Positions 8,767-15,219 of a stretch of 20,275 nt of DNA are shown piece after piece. The DNA comes from a virus, in the IMG/VR virus record IMGVR_UViG_3300031951_001512, positions 1-20,275 of that record. The stretch is one strand, 5' to 3'. Within the stretch, counting starts at the first letter, position 1. The number at the start of each line of letters is the position of its first letter. The notes below the pieces were generated by a model that worked only from the letters and a program-made list of their open reading frames with translations, had not been told where the DNA came from and did no database searches. Both the position numbers and the translations under genes were made by a program.

Positions 8767-8794
8767 TGGTGGTGAGTCCACTAAAGGAGGAGTC

Positions 8795-9064
8795 ATGACA
8801 GATTACATCTTCGAGACACCAACTGTCGATGAAGGCTTTGAAGGAGTTCAACGACTCTTTACGTTTTACAAGTTAGCACGTGGTATCAGTATTATCAGAG
8901 TTAATGGAACTTACCGTCAGGTTCGTTATCCATACGATGGTGACTTAGACACTTACCAAGAAGTATATCTTGGTGGTAGCAAGTACACTGTAGATGAGAC
9001 AACTCGAGAGAATCTAATCAACGGAAACGTTGGAGTTACGACAGCAAACTTTACCGCAATATAG
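8795..9064 (+). CDS. Small hypothetical head-region protein
   Basis: This 89-aa protein is unrecognised at family level. ATG 8795 is preceded by one of the strongest ribosome sites in the window (AAAGGAGG, ending at 8790). The protein is rich in Tyr, Thr and Val and likely beta-rich in the middle (ISIIRVNGTYRQVRYPYD, about 32-49). It has no Cys and no membrane segment. It sits right after the capsid gene, where phages often encode head decoration, head-tail connection or small completion proteins. The strong ribosome site suggests it is needed in quantity, which would fit a capsid accessory protein, but nothing in the sequence shows this directly. Confidence 0.8.
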   Translation: MTDYIFETPTVDEGFEGVQRLFTFYKLARGISIIRVNGTYRQVRYPYDGDLDTYQEVYLGGSKYTVDETTRENLINGNVGVTTANFTAI

Positions 9065-9071
9065 GGGACAT

Positions 9072-9518
9072 ATGGGACACGAACACGCAAGCAAAGTTCT
9101 TGAATGGGCATACAAACTAGTAGACGGAGATATGATTCCATACTCCGCTCTCTATGGGTGTGTGTACTGTGATGCTACATCAACAGAACCTTTTCCTGAT
9201 GAGAATGACGTATTCATAGACCATACCAAGTGTGGTCCTGAATGTTTTGGATGCAAAGCAAGAGGGCTTCAAATGAATACTGGCGATGCCAATAGTCAAA
9301 GAAATGCTCCTCGCAAAAGATTTGAAAGCGAATTAACAGCATACGCTAATGCGAAGGCACAAGGAATCCAACCTGGTGGCACTTCGATGGAGAAGATTCG
9401 TGAGGCAGAAAGAGCCTCCGAAGTATTGAATAAGCCATACAATGCTAATTCAATGCCAGATGCAAAACACGTAAATCAATCAACCGCAGCAGTAATGAAA
9501 GAGATAGGACAAGCATAA
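9072..9518 (+). CDS. Cys-rich putative zinc-binding protein
   Basis: I take ATG 9072 as start: it is preceded by GGGGAC at 9064-9069, and the longer in-frame extension would run into the previous gene. The product is 148 aa. Cysteines C30 and C33 (GCVYCD), then C54, C58 and C61 (KCGPECFGCK), form C-x2-C-x20-C-x3-C-x2-C, a zinc-ribbon-like arrangement; H51 is also close. The C-terminal half is polar and helical with many Ala, Glu and Asn. Similar Cys-containing proteins occur in the head-gene region of many actinobacterial phages, usually without a known role. Zinc binding is predicted from the spacing only; DNA or protein binding would both be possible. Confidence 0.8.
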   Translation: MGHEHASKVLEWAYKLVDGDMIPYSALYGCVYCDATSTEPFPDENDVFIDHTKCGPECFGCKARGLQMNTGDANSQRNAPRKRFESELTAYANAKAQGIQPGGTSMEKIREAERASEVLNKPYNANSMPDAKHVNQSTAAVMKEIGQA

Positions 9519-9721
9519 TGCCAATGGTCGAAGGTAAGAAGTTCCCATATACACCAGCAGGTAAGAAGGCAGCCAAGGCATATGCCGCTGGCGAAAAGAT
9601 GGAATCCAAGTCTGAGAAGATGATGGAAATGAAAAAGGGCATGAAGAAGACCGCTAAGAAGGTTGCTAAGAAGTCTGTAGCAAAGAAGATGGTCATGAAG
9701 AAGATGGGCAAGAAGAAGTAA
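9518..9721 (+). CDS. Tiny Lys/Met-rich basic protein, histone-tail-like
   Basis: The 67-aa product has 23 Lys and 10 Met. ATG 9518 shares a base with the upstream stop (TAATG). The N-terminus (GKKFPYTPAGKKAAKAYA) resembles a short element found in many small phage proteins of aquatic origin. The C-terminal half is a run of KK pairs spaced about every four residues (MKKGMKKTAKKVAKK and so on), much like linker-histone tails. It has almost no acidic residues beyond position 38, so it should bind nucleic acid or an acidic surface. It is the first of six tiny basic genes. A virion DNA-condensing role is a guess. Confidence 0.8.
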   Translation: MPMVEGKKFPYTPAGKKAAKAYAAGEKMESKSEKMMEMKKGMKKTAKKVAKKSVAKKMVMKKMGKKK

Positions 9722-9880
9722 ATGCCTAAGATGACACCGCAGGATGCTGCGATGCTTAAGATTTTTCAGAAGGAATACGGCACAATGGTATATCCATCAC
9801 CAGTTCGTGCATCAACTGCCGATAGCGCACGTAGACAAAACGAAGCAAAATTGGCTAAGGCTAAGAAAGCCAAGAAGTAA
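9722..9880 (+). CDS. Tiny basic protein, 52 aa
   Basis: ATG 9722 begins one base after the upstream stop and the gene ends at TAA 9878-9880, whose last base starts the next ATG. The 52 codons read MPKMTPQDAAMLKIFQKEYG, then TMVYPSPVRAS, then a C-terminal tail of Lys/Ala (KLAKAKKAKK). The N-terminal half could form an amphipathic helix. Its codon usage, tight joining on both sides and basic tail match its neighbours, so I regard it as real despite its size. Its function is unknown. Confidence 0.75.
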   Translation: MPKMTPQDAAMLKIFQKEYGTMVYPSPVRASTADSARRQNEAKLAKAKKAKK

Positions 9881-10047
9881 TGAAGAGCAAAGTTCAGAAA
9901 GTAATGGGCGAGTTTAAGCGGGGAACACTACACTCTGGTAAGGGTGGTAAGGTTGTTAGAAACCCTAAGCAGGCTGTTGCTATTGCTTTATCTGAGGCTG
10001 GCAAGTCAAAAGCAAAAAAGACTATTAAGAAGGCGAAGAAAAAATAA
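9880..10047 (+). CDS. Tiny basic protein, DUF6496-like
   Basis: The 55-aa product starts at ATG 9880 (TAATG overlap) and ends at 10047 with another TAATG. It contains VMGEFKRGTLHSGKGGKVV followed by NPKQAVAIALSEAGKSK. The pattern 'V-M-EFK-G-LHSG--GK-V---KQA-AIALSEA' is one I associate with DUF6496, found in phages, bacteria and some large algal viruses. The C-terminus is Lys-rich. The function of the family is not established as far as I know. The 'LHSG-G--V' loop and basic tail suggest nucleic-acid binding, which is inference. Confidence 0.78.
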   Translation: MKSKVQKVMGEFKRGTLHSGKGGKVVRNPKQAVAIALSEAGKSKAKKTIKKAKKK

Positions 10048-10301
10048 TGGACCCAAGACTAAAGCGAGCAGGAGTATCGGGCTTTAACAAGCCTAAGCGT
10101 ACACCAAGTCACCCAAAGAAGTCACATGTTGTTGTGGCTAAAGAAGGAGATAAGGTTAAAACTATTCGCTTTGGTCAACAGGGCGTTACTGGAGACAAGA
10201 AGCCAACAGCACGTCAGGCTTCCTTCAAGGCTCGCCACGCAAAGAATATTGCCAAGGGCAAGATGTCTGCTGCATACTGGGCGGATAAAGTTAAATGGTA
10301 G
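10047..10301 (+). CDS. Small basic protein of a conserved phage/viral family
   Basis: The 84-aa product begins MDPRLKRAGVSGFNKPKRTP and contains HPKKSHVVVAKEGDKVKTIR, then FGQQGVTG, RQASFKARHAKNI and a C-terminal YWADKVKW. The 'K-IRFGQQG' plus 'ASFKARHAKNI-KG--SAAYWA--VKW' pattern is a recognisable conserved domain of unknown function in phages and large DNA viruses. I believe it is DUF6321, but cannot confirm the number. It has strong TAATG coupling at the start, and its last codons overlap the next gene's start by 7 bases. Its role is unknown; being basic and conserved, it may be a packaged virion protein. Confidence 0.82.
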   Translation: MDPRLKRAGVSGFNKPKRTPSHPKKSHVVVAKEGDKVKTIRFGQQGVTGDKKPTARQASFKARHAKNIAKGKMSAAYWADKVKW

Positions 10302-10483
10302 CAAAGAAAAAGGCTAAGTCAAAAGTCAATGCTGCTGGCAACTATACCAAGCCTGGCATGCGTGCTTCATTGTTTAAGAAGATTAAGGCTGGCTCTAAGG
10401 GTGGAGACCCTGGAGAATGGTCTGCTCGTAAAGCACAACTACTTGCTGTTCAGTATAAGAAGGCAGGCGGAGGCTACAAGTAA
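10295..10483 (+). CDS. Small basic protein with WSARKAQLLA motif
   Basis: This 62-aa protein starts at ATG 10295, inside the last codons of the previous gene (7-base overlap). It opens with Lys-rich MVAKKKAKSK, then NAAGNYTKPGMRASLFKKIK, AGSKGGDPGEWSARKAQLLA and ends KKAGGGYK. The 'KAGSKGG-PG-WSARKAQLLA--YK--GGGYK' element is a conserved domain seen in phages and large DNA viruses, with no assigned activity that I know. The mix of Trp-Ser-Ala-Arg-Lys and Gly-rich ends suggests a small nucleic-acid-binding fold. It belongs to the same cluster of tiny basic genes and the same coupled mRNA. Confidence 0.82.
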   Translation: MVAKKKAKSKVNAAGNYTKPGMRASLFKKIKAGSKGGDPGEWSARKAQLLAVQYKKAGGGYK

Positions 10484-10719
10484 TGGCACTTGCTAAGTCA
10501 CAGCAGTCACTTAAAAAGTGGACTGCGCAGAAGTGGAAGACCTCTGATGGTAAGCCATCTAAAGGCAAAAAAAGATATTTACCAGAAGCAGCATGGGCTG
10601 CATTAAGTCCTGCAGAAAAAGCAGCAACCAATAAGGCCAAGGCTAAAGGTAATGCTAAAGGTAAGCAGTTTGTGAAACAACCAAAGTCAATAGCAAAGAA
10701 GGCTGCGAGGTTTAGATAA
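10483..10719 (+). CDS. Small basic protein with KGKQFVKQPKSIAKK C-terminus
   Basis: This 78-aa protein has its ATG at 10483 overlapping the previous stop (TAATG). It reads as SLKKWTAQKWKTSDGKPS, then a KRYLPEAAWAALSPAEKAAT segment and a C-terminal GKQFVKQPKSIAKKAARFR. The combination 'W--QKW-T-DGKPS---RYLP--A--ALS--E-AAT--AK' with 'KGKQFV-QPK-IAKK-A-(F/Y)R' is a conserved small domain found in aquatic phages and phycodnavirus-type genomes. No enzymatic residues are evident. Three neighbours (9880, 10047 and 10295) also belong to families shared with large algal viruses, so the set may act together. Confidence 0.82.
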   Translation: MALAKSQQSLKKWTAQKWKTSDGKPSKGKKRYLPEAAWAALSPAEKAATNKAKAKGNAKGKQFVKQPKSIAKKAARFR

Positions 10720-10994
10720 TGGCAGTAGGAGTAGCAGGTAGCACATTCGCTGACGAGTTAAATCGTCTTGCAAATGGTGGAACATACCCCACACCAGATG
10801 AGTACCAATCTGAGCAAGGTGCAGCAAATAACTATGCTGAGACTAGTGGCTTGGGTATTATAGCAGCATTAAATATTAAAGCCGACACAAACCGTCAGCC
10901 TGATGATTACAAGATGATGAACGCTATCTGTAATGAATTAGCAGGAACTACTGGACTGTCAGCCGTTGTTGCGTTAAGGAGCATAGACCTATGA
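10719..10994 (+). CDS. Small hypothetical protein before the adaptor
   Basis: This 91-aa protein is not basic, unlike the six genes before it. ATG 10719 overlaps the upstream stop (TAATG). It opens MAVGVAGSTFADELNRLANG and has a PTPDEYQSEQGAANNYAETS middle and a hydrophobic, helical C-terminal part (IIAALNIKAD and GLSAVVALRSIDL). It overlaps the adaptor gene by four bases (ATGA). Position suggests a head-completion or connector-associated role; I cannot name a family. Confidence 0.78.
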   Translation: MAVGVAGSTFADELNRLANGGTYPTPDEYQSEQGAANNYAETSGLGIIAALNIKADTNRQPDDYKMMNAICNELAGTTGLSAVVALRSIDL

Positions 10995-11908
10995 CAACTT
11001 TAGCACAGATGATTGATGAAGTCCTTATCAACCTTTCAGGTTATACGTACCAACAGGACCGTTCGACATATCTTAAGACTGCAGTCACTACACTCACATC
11101 ACCGAGTACAGCACCTACAATCCTATCTCTAGGAGATACGAGCAACGTAGGTAAGGGTATCCTTGAGATTGATGAAGAGTTAATGTGGGTTGATTCATTT
11201 GACCGCGTATCTAATACAGCAACTGTCTCACCATATGGACGTGGATATTTGGGAACACCAGCAACTACACACGCTGCTGATACGAAGGTAACTATCTCGC
11301 CTATCTTCCCACGCTACGTAGTTAAGAAGGCAATCAACGATACTATCCGAGCAATGGGTGCAAGTCTGTTGTCTATTAAGCAGACCACTTTCACATTTAA
11401 TGCAGCAATCAATACATATGAATTTGAGAACCTAAGCATTGAGAATATTCTTACTATGTCATGGCAGGATACAGGTCCTTCTAAGGAATGGATTCGTATC
11501 AAGCGTTGGGACTTTGACCCATTTGCAGATGTAGATACATGGGGTTCAGGCTCACAGACAGTTACTATCTACGACTGGATTACTCCAGGACGTACAGTAA
11601 AGGTTATGTATGCAACACCACCATCAACACTAGAGAATAGTTCAGATGTATTCACGACTACTACAGGTTACGCTGAATCAGCACGTGACATCGTAATTCT
11701 TGGTGCATCATACAGACTATTGGCTTACCTTGACCCAGCACGTGCAGGTCAAATCAGCCCACAGGCGGACGAAACAGATGGCAAGCGCCCATACGGTGCA
11801 AGTGCATCAGCAACAAAGCAACTCTTTGCTCTTTACTCACAACGTCTTAACGAAGAAGTCAGTACACTGCAAAACCAATATCCGCCACGAATTCATTATA
11901 CTCGATAG
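10991..11908 (+). CDS. Probable head-tail adaptor protein
   Basis: The 305-aa product begins at ATG 10991 (ATGA overlap). Residues 1-30 are helical (LAQMIDEVLINLSG). Residues about 37-105 form a small beta module with EIDEELMWVDSF and GRGYLGTPATTHAADTKVTI. There is a helix at 108-125 (PRYVVKKAINDTIRAM), a beta-rich central part with several Trp, and a C-terminal helical region (SARDIVILGASYRLLAYLDP, then LFALYSQRLNEEVSTLQ) ending PPRIHYTR. An N-terminal helix, beta insert and helical C-terminal end fit connector or adaptor proteins that dock on the portal and accept the tail, and its place between head and tail genes agrees. No tail-terminator or tube genes follow, which fits a short tail. 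The family assignment is by architecture and context only. Confidence 0.68.
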   Translation: MTTLAQMIDEVLINLSGYTYQQDRSTYLKTAVTTLTSPSTAPTILSLGDTSNVGKGILEIDEELMWVDSFDRVSNTATVSPYGRGYLGTPATTHAADTKVTISPIFPRYVVKKAINDTIRAMGASLLSIKQTTFTFNAAINTYEFENLSIENILTMSWQDTGPSKEWIRIKRWDFDPFADVDTWGSGSQTVTIYDWITPGRTVKVMYATPPSTLENSSDVFTTTTGYAESARDIVILGASYRLLAYLDPARAGQISPQADETDGKRPYGASASATKQLFALYSQRLNEEVSTLQNQYPPRIHYTR

Positions 11909-11916
11909 GAATATAA

Positions 11917-13689
11917 ATGACAACACGCAATTACTCCTCTCGCTCCCAGCAAACAACACTGACAAGCGCAGTTACCGCTGGCGCATCATCAATGGTTGTC
12001 GTTTCAGGTACAGCGCTCTTGGGTGGTGTAACCATCCCTGCTGGAACAACCTTTACTATCGTAGTAGACCCAGATACAGCGCTTGAAGAAATTGTAGATG
12101 CCACGCAGGTATCTACTAATACCTTTACAATAACACGTGCTATTGATGGCTCATCTGCTCAGGCTCACTCTGCTGGAGCAGTTGTTCGTCACATGGCTAT
12201 CGGTCGTGATTACCGCGAAGCAAATACCCACATTGAGGCTTCTACAGGTGTCCACGGTATCTCTAACTCATCTTCTGTAGTTGGAACAATCGACACACAG
12301 ACACTGACTAATAAGACCCTTACAGCACCTACAATCACCAACCCTAGCATTTCGGGTGCTGGTGTGGATGCAAGCATTGTCTTTGAGGGTGCTACTGCAG
12401 ATGCGTACGAGACTACGCTCACAGTAACAGACCCAACTCAAGATAATACAATTACCCTACCTAATACAACTGGTACAGTAGTTATTGCTACGGCAGTACA
12501 GACTCTTACTAATAAGACTTTAACAAGCCCAACTATTTCAGGTAGCCCTGTTATCACAGGTCTATCATCTGCTGGCATGTCAACATCATCTGCTACTCCA
12601 AAGGATTACGTAGATAGCATTTTAGGTTCTGCAACTGCAGCATCTACTAGTGCAGCATCTGCTGCAGCAAGTGCTACCGCAGCCGCTACATCAGCAACGA
12701 GTGCAGCAGCAAGTGCAACGGCATCTGCTACATCCGCTACAGCCTCAGCAACAAGTGCTACGGCAGCAGCAACTTCTGCTACAAGTGCAGCAGCCTCTGC
12801 GACAGCAGCGGCGACTAGCGCAACCAGTTCTGCAACTAGCGCTACAGAAGCAGCGACATCAGCCACATCTGCTGCAGCAAGTGCAACAGCAGCAGCAACG
12901 TCAGCAACATCTGCTGCAGCGAGTGCAGTAACTGCTGCTAACTCAGTAGCAACAATTGCAGGCTATGCAACCTCATCAGCCAACTCAGCAACTGCTGCTG
13001 CTACATCTGCAGCAAGTGCTGCTACATCAGCAACTAGCGCTGCTGCATCATACGATGCTTTCGATGACCGCTACCTTGGTAGCAAGACATCTGACCCAAC
13101 ACTTGATAATGACGGTAATGCTCTTATAACTGGAGCACTTTACTTCAACTCGGTAATAAGCGCGATGAAGGTCTACAATGGTTCTTCTTGGGACCTAGTG
13201 GCACCAGATACATCTAACTTTATCCAGAAGACAGTACTTACTGCCAAGGGTTCAATCATCGCGGCAAGCGCTGCATCTACGCCATCTGAACTGACAGTCG
13301 CATCAACCAATGGTTATGTGCTTAGTGTTAATAGCGCAAGTGCTACAGGACTTGAGTGGGCAGCACCTAACCCTGGCGATATCACTGGTGTAACTGCTGG
13401 AACTGGATTGACAGGAGGCGGAACCTCTGGTTCTGTAACCTTGCAACTTGACACGTCAAGTGTATATGTGGTACCATCACAGTCGGGACAGTCAGGCAAA
13501 TATCTTACAACCGATGGCTCTGTTGCATCTTGGGGAACTGTATCAAGTTACTCAGCACCAACACTAGGCACAACAGTGGTAACATCTGGTGTGACTATTA
13601 CAACAATTTCAGGATTAACAGACGTAGTACTTAATGGTCCAGGAAGCGTGGCAGATGAACTGACACTACTTCTTATGGGCGCACTCTAA
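11917..13689 (+). CDS. Tail fibre with TLTNKTLT repeats and Ala/Ser/Thr heptad stalk
   Basis: ATG 11917 follows TAGGA at 11906-11910, and the product is 590 aa. Residues 12-95 form a beta module (DPDTALEEIVDA, then TITRAIDGSSAQAHSAGAVV) that is widespread in phage tail proteins. Two TLTNKTLT elements follow (about 129-150 and 195-215), a motif typical of aquatic phage fibres. Residues about 239-378 are roughly 20 heptads of Ala, Ser and Thr, likely a trimeric helical stalk like that of lambda side-tail fibres. Next is a DRYLGSKTSDP-DNDG-AL-TGALYFN element (391-430), and a C-terminal beta region with GDITGVTAGTGLTGGGTSG (488-506). It should form the fibre carrying host recognition or connecting to the neighbouring beta proteins. 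No chaperone domain is seen. Confidence 0.85.
   Translation: MTTRNYSSRSQQTTLTSAVTAGASSMVVVSGTALLGGVTIPAGTTFTIVVDPDTALEEIVDATQVSTNTFTITRAIDGSSAQAHSAGAVVRHMAIGRDYREANTHIEASTGVHGISNSSSVVGTIDTQTLTNKTLTAPTITNPSISGAGVDASIVFEGATADAYETTLTVTDPTQDNTITLPNTTGTVVIATAVQTLTNKTLTSPTISGSPVITGLSSAGMSTSSATPKDYVDSILGSATAASTSAASAAASATAAATSATSAAASATASATSATASATSATAAATSATSAAASATAAATSATSSATSATEAATSATSAAASATAAATSATSAAASAVTAANSVATIAGYATSSANSATAAATSAASAATSATSAAASYDAFDDRYLGSKTSDPTLDNDGNALITGALYFNSVISAMKVYNGSSWDLVAPDTSNFIQKTVLTAKGSIIAASAASTPSELTVASTNGYVLSVNSASATGLEWAAPNPGDITGVTAGTGLTGGGTSGSVTLQLDTSSVYVVPSQSGQSGKYLTTDGSVASWGTVSSYSAPTLGTTVVTSGVTITTISGLTDVVLNGPGSVADELTLLLMGAL
12631..13050 (+). repeat. About 20 heptad (21-bp) units, Ala/Ser/Thr-rich
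   Basis: The protein-level consensus is (S/A)AA(S/T)SAT, with near-perfect copies SAAASAT and AAATSAT alternating. The last third is more degenerate (TAANSVA, TIAGYAT, SSANSAT). At the DNA level the units vary at wobble positions (TCA/TCT/AGT/AGC, GCA/GCT/GCC/GCG). The region makes a long reading frame on the opposite strand, which is an artefact of Ala codons. It is likely a helical trimeric stalk. Confidence 0.88.
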
Positions 13690-13704
13690 GAAAGGGAGTA
13701 ACCA

Positions 13705-14010
13705 ATGCCAACAACAACTAAAGTACTGTTCCGTGGAGCAGCGACAACATCAACAGGTACGACTCTATATACAACACCAGGTGGTACAACTGCCGTTGTT
13801 AGTAATATTGTAATTGAAAATAGCGCAGCAACAACATCTACATTTACACTAGCGCTTAATGCAGTCCCAATTGCTACTACAGTATCAATTCCTGCTAACA
13901 GCGTAACAGTAATTGATATGAAGCAAGTTCTTCCTGCTACTCAAACAATTACAGGTGGAGCGTCTACAACTGCTGTAGATATTCACATTAGCGGAGTGGA
14001 GATTTCCTAA
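13705..14010 (+). CDS. Small Thr-rich beta-sandwich tail accessory protein
   Basis: The 101-aa product has ATG 13705 after AAAGGGAG (13691-13698). It is rich in Thr, Val, Ile and Ser with alternating hydrophobic residues throughout (VLFRGAATTSTGTTLYTTP, VVSNIVIENSAATTSTFTLAL, IPANSVTVIDMKQVLP), which suggests an all-beta fold. Small proteins of this type commonly sit beside tail-fibre genes in aquatic phages and may cap or decorate the fibre. There is no cysteine and no catalytic motif. It overlaps the following propeller gene by TAATG, so the two are probably made together. Confidence 0.78.
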   Translation: MPTTTKVLFRGAATTSTGTTLYTTPGGTTAVVSNIVIENSAATTSTFTLALNAVPIATTVSIPANSVTVIDMKQVLPATQTITGGASTTAVDIHISGVEIS

Positions 14011-15203
14011 TGGCTATTCAACAATTACCTGCATCAACTGGTAGCGCGGTTGCTTTACCAGCAAATGCTGTTGCAAAATTAGCAAGAGGGTATACGGCAT
14101 CTGGTTCTTATACACATCCTTCTGCAATTACAACTAGCGGCGCTATTGTTAATGTTGATGCAAGTTTATCATCAACATTTGTTTATTCTGCTTCTGATAA
14201 TAATGTGGGTGGTTTTATAACAAAGGCTTATGGTGACACAAGTTTTAGGCTTACCACTACAGAGAATAATTTTTCTGTATTTCCCGTAGTTCCTAACAGC
14301 AGATTAACTACATTAAATGCATACTACCCAACTGCTTTGGGATATGGAAATGGTGTTTGGTTTTGCACTGATTTATTTGGAGATATTCTTTCTTCTACAG
14401 ATGGAATTACTTGGACATTAAGAGCAGACTTTACTGGTCAAGAGGGCAAGTTTGCCGTTTATGCTAGCGACCAAACTACTTGCAAATATATGGTAGGTGG
14501 TCACGGAGGAACTCTTTATTCTTCTACAAACGGAACAACCTGGACAACACGAACTGCCGCTTCGGGTGTTTCAAGTGATATGAAAGGTCTTGCTTATGGC
14601 AATAGTTTATATCTTCTTGTTGGTGCATCTGGAAAAATAGATTCATCAACAGACGGTATTACTTGGACTACAAGAACATCAGGTGTTGCATCGCAATTAA
14701 ACGCAGTTGCTTACGGTGCAAATGCAACAGATAAATATGTTGCTGTAGGTGTAAGCGGTGTAGTTAGAAGTTCCACTAATGGTATTACCTGGACTTCTCG
14801 TACAACAGGAACTGGAACGGTTGAATATCGTAGTGTTGCTTATGGAAAAGGTTTGTATGTAACAGTTGGAAACAATAGCACTTATGCTACATCTACAGAT
14901 GGTATTACTTGGAGCCGTTCAAATGCACCACTTTCAACTACCACACAAACAATTTTATCTGTAACTTTTGGTAGCGGGTTATTTTTGGCACCTGTTTCTA
15001 GTAATTCTAAAACTATGCTTGTATCGCTAGATGGATTAAGTTGGTCAACAACTGCTTATCCAGATGCAGGTACAAGTTATACTGGCATATATGCGTTAGC
15101 AGCAGGTGGTAAAGTTGTTGGTGTAACAGCCACCGATGGAGCGTTTATTGCTCAGGAACCAGCAGTAATTAGTTTATACACAACTGAATTAACTACACTA
15201 TAA
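14010..15203 (+). CDS. Six-Asp-box beta-propeller tail/adhesion protein
   Basis: The 397-aa product starts at ATG 14010 (TAATG). From residue 129 onwards there are six Asp-box (BNR-type) motifs of the form S-x-D/N-G-x-x-W, at 129-135, 172-178, 213-219, 255-261, 295-301 and 339-345, spaced about 40-44 residues apart. These mark successive blades of a beta-propeller like those in sialidases and phage adhesins. The N-terminal 100 residues are Thr/Ser/Ala-rich and probably attach it to the tail. Sialidase catalytic residues (Arg triad, Tyr/Glu pair) cannot be assigned, so binding of a surface glycan is likelier than cleavage. The gene is AT-richer than the fibre upstream, suggesting separate origin. 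It ends in tandem TAA TAA. Confidence 0.82.
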   Translation: MAIQQLPASTGSAVALPANAVAKLARGYTASGSYTHPSAITTSGAIVNVDASLSSTFVYSASDNNVGGFITKAYGDTSFRLTTTENNFSVFPVVPNSRLTTLNAYYPTALGYGNGVWFCTDLFGDILSSTDGITWTLRADFTGQEGKFAVYASDQTTCKYMVGGHGGTLYSSTNGTTWTTRTAASGVSSDMKGLAYGNSLYLLVGASGKIDSSTDGITWTTRTSGVASQLNAVAYGANATDKYVAVGVSGVVRSSTNGITWTSRTTGTGTVEYRSVAYGKGLYVTVGNNSTYATSTDGITWSRSNAPLSTTTQTILSVTFGSGLFLAPVSSNSKTMLVSLDGLSWSTTAYPDAGTSYTGIYALAAGGKVVGVTATDGAFIAQEPAVISLYTTELTTL

Positions 15204-15219
15204 TAACAAAGGGGACATA

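Noticed and set aside
9030-9071. Upstream extension of the Cys-rich gene into the 89-aa gene
   Set aside because: GGGGAC precedes ATG 9072 at good distance; the extension overlaps coding sequence in another frame.
10014-10020. A AAA AAG heptamer in frame in the DUF6496-like gene, a possible -1 slippery site
   Set aside because: A -1 shift would hit a stop after two codons, giving only a shorter tail. Lys-rich genes make such runs by chance and no downstream structure is evident.
12606-12866. Long minus-strand reading frame rich in Ala and Val opposite the fibre stalk
   Set aside because: It arises from the complement of Ala/Ser/Thr codon repeats, has no ribosome site or partner genes and mirrors the heptad pattern.
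14010-15203. Annotation of the propeller protein as an active sialidase
   Set aside because: Asp-boxes mark the fold only and occur in many non-enzymatic proteins; catalytic residues could not be assigned.
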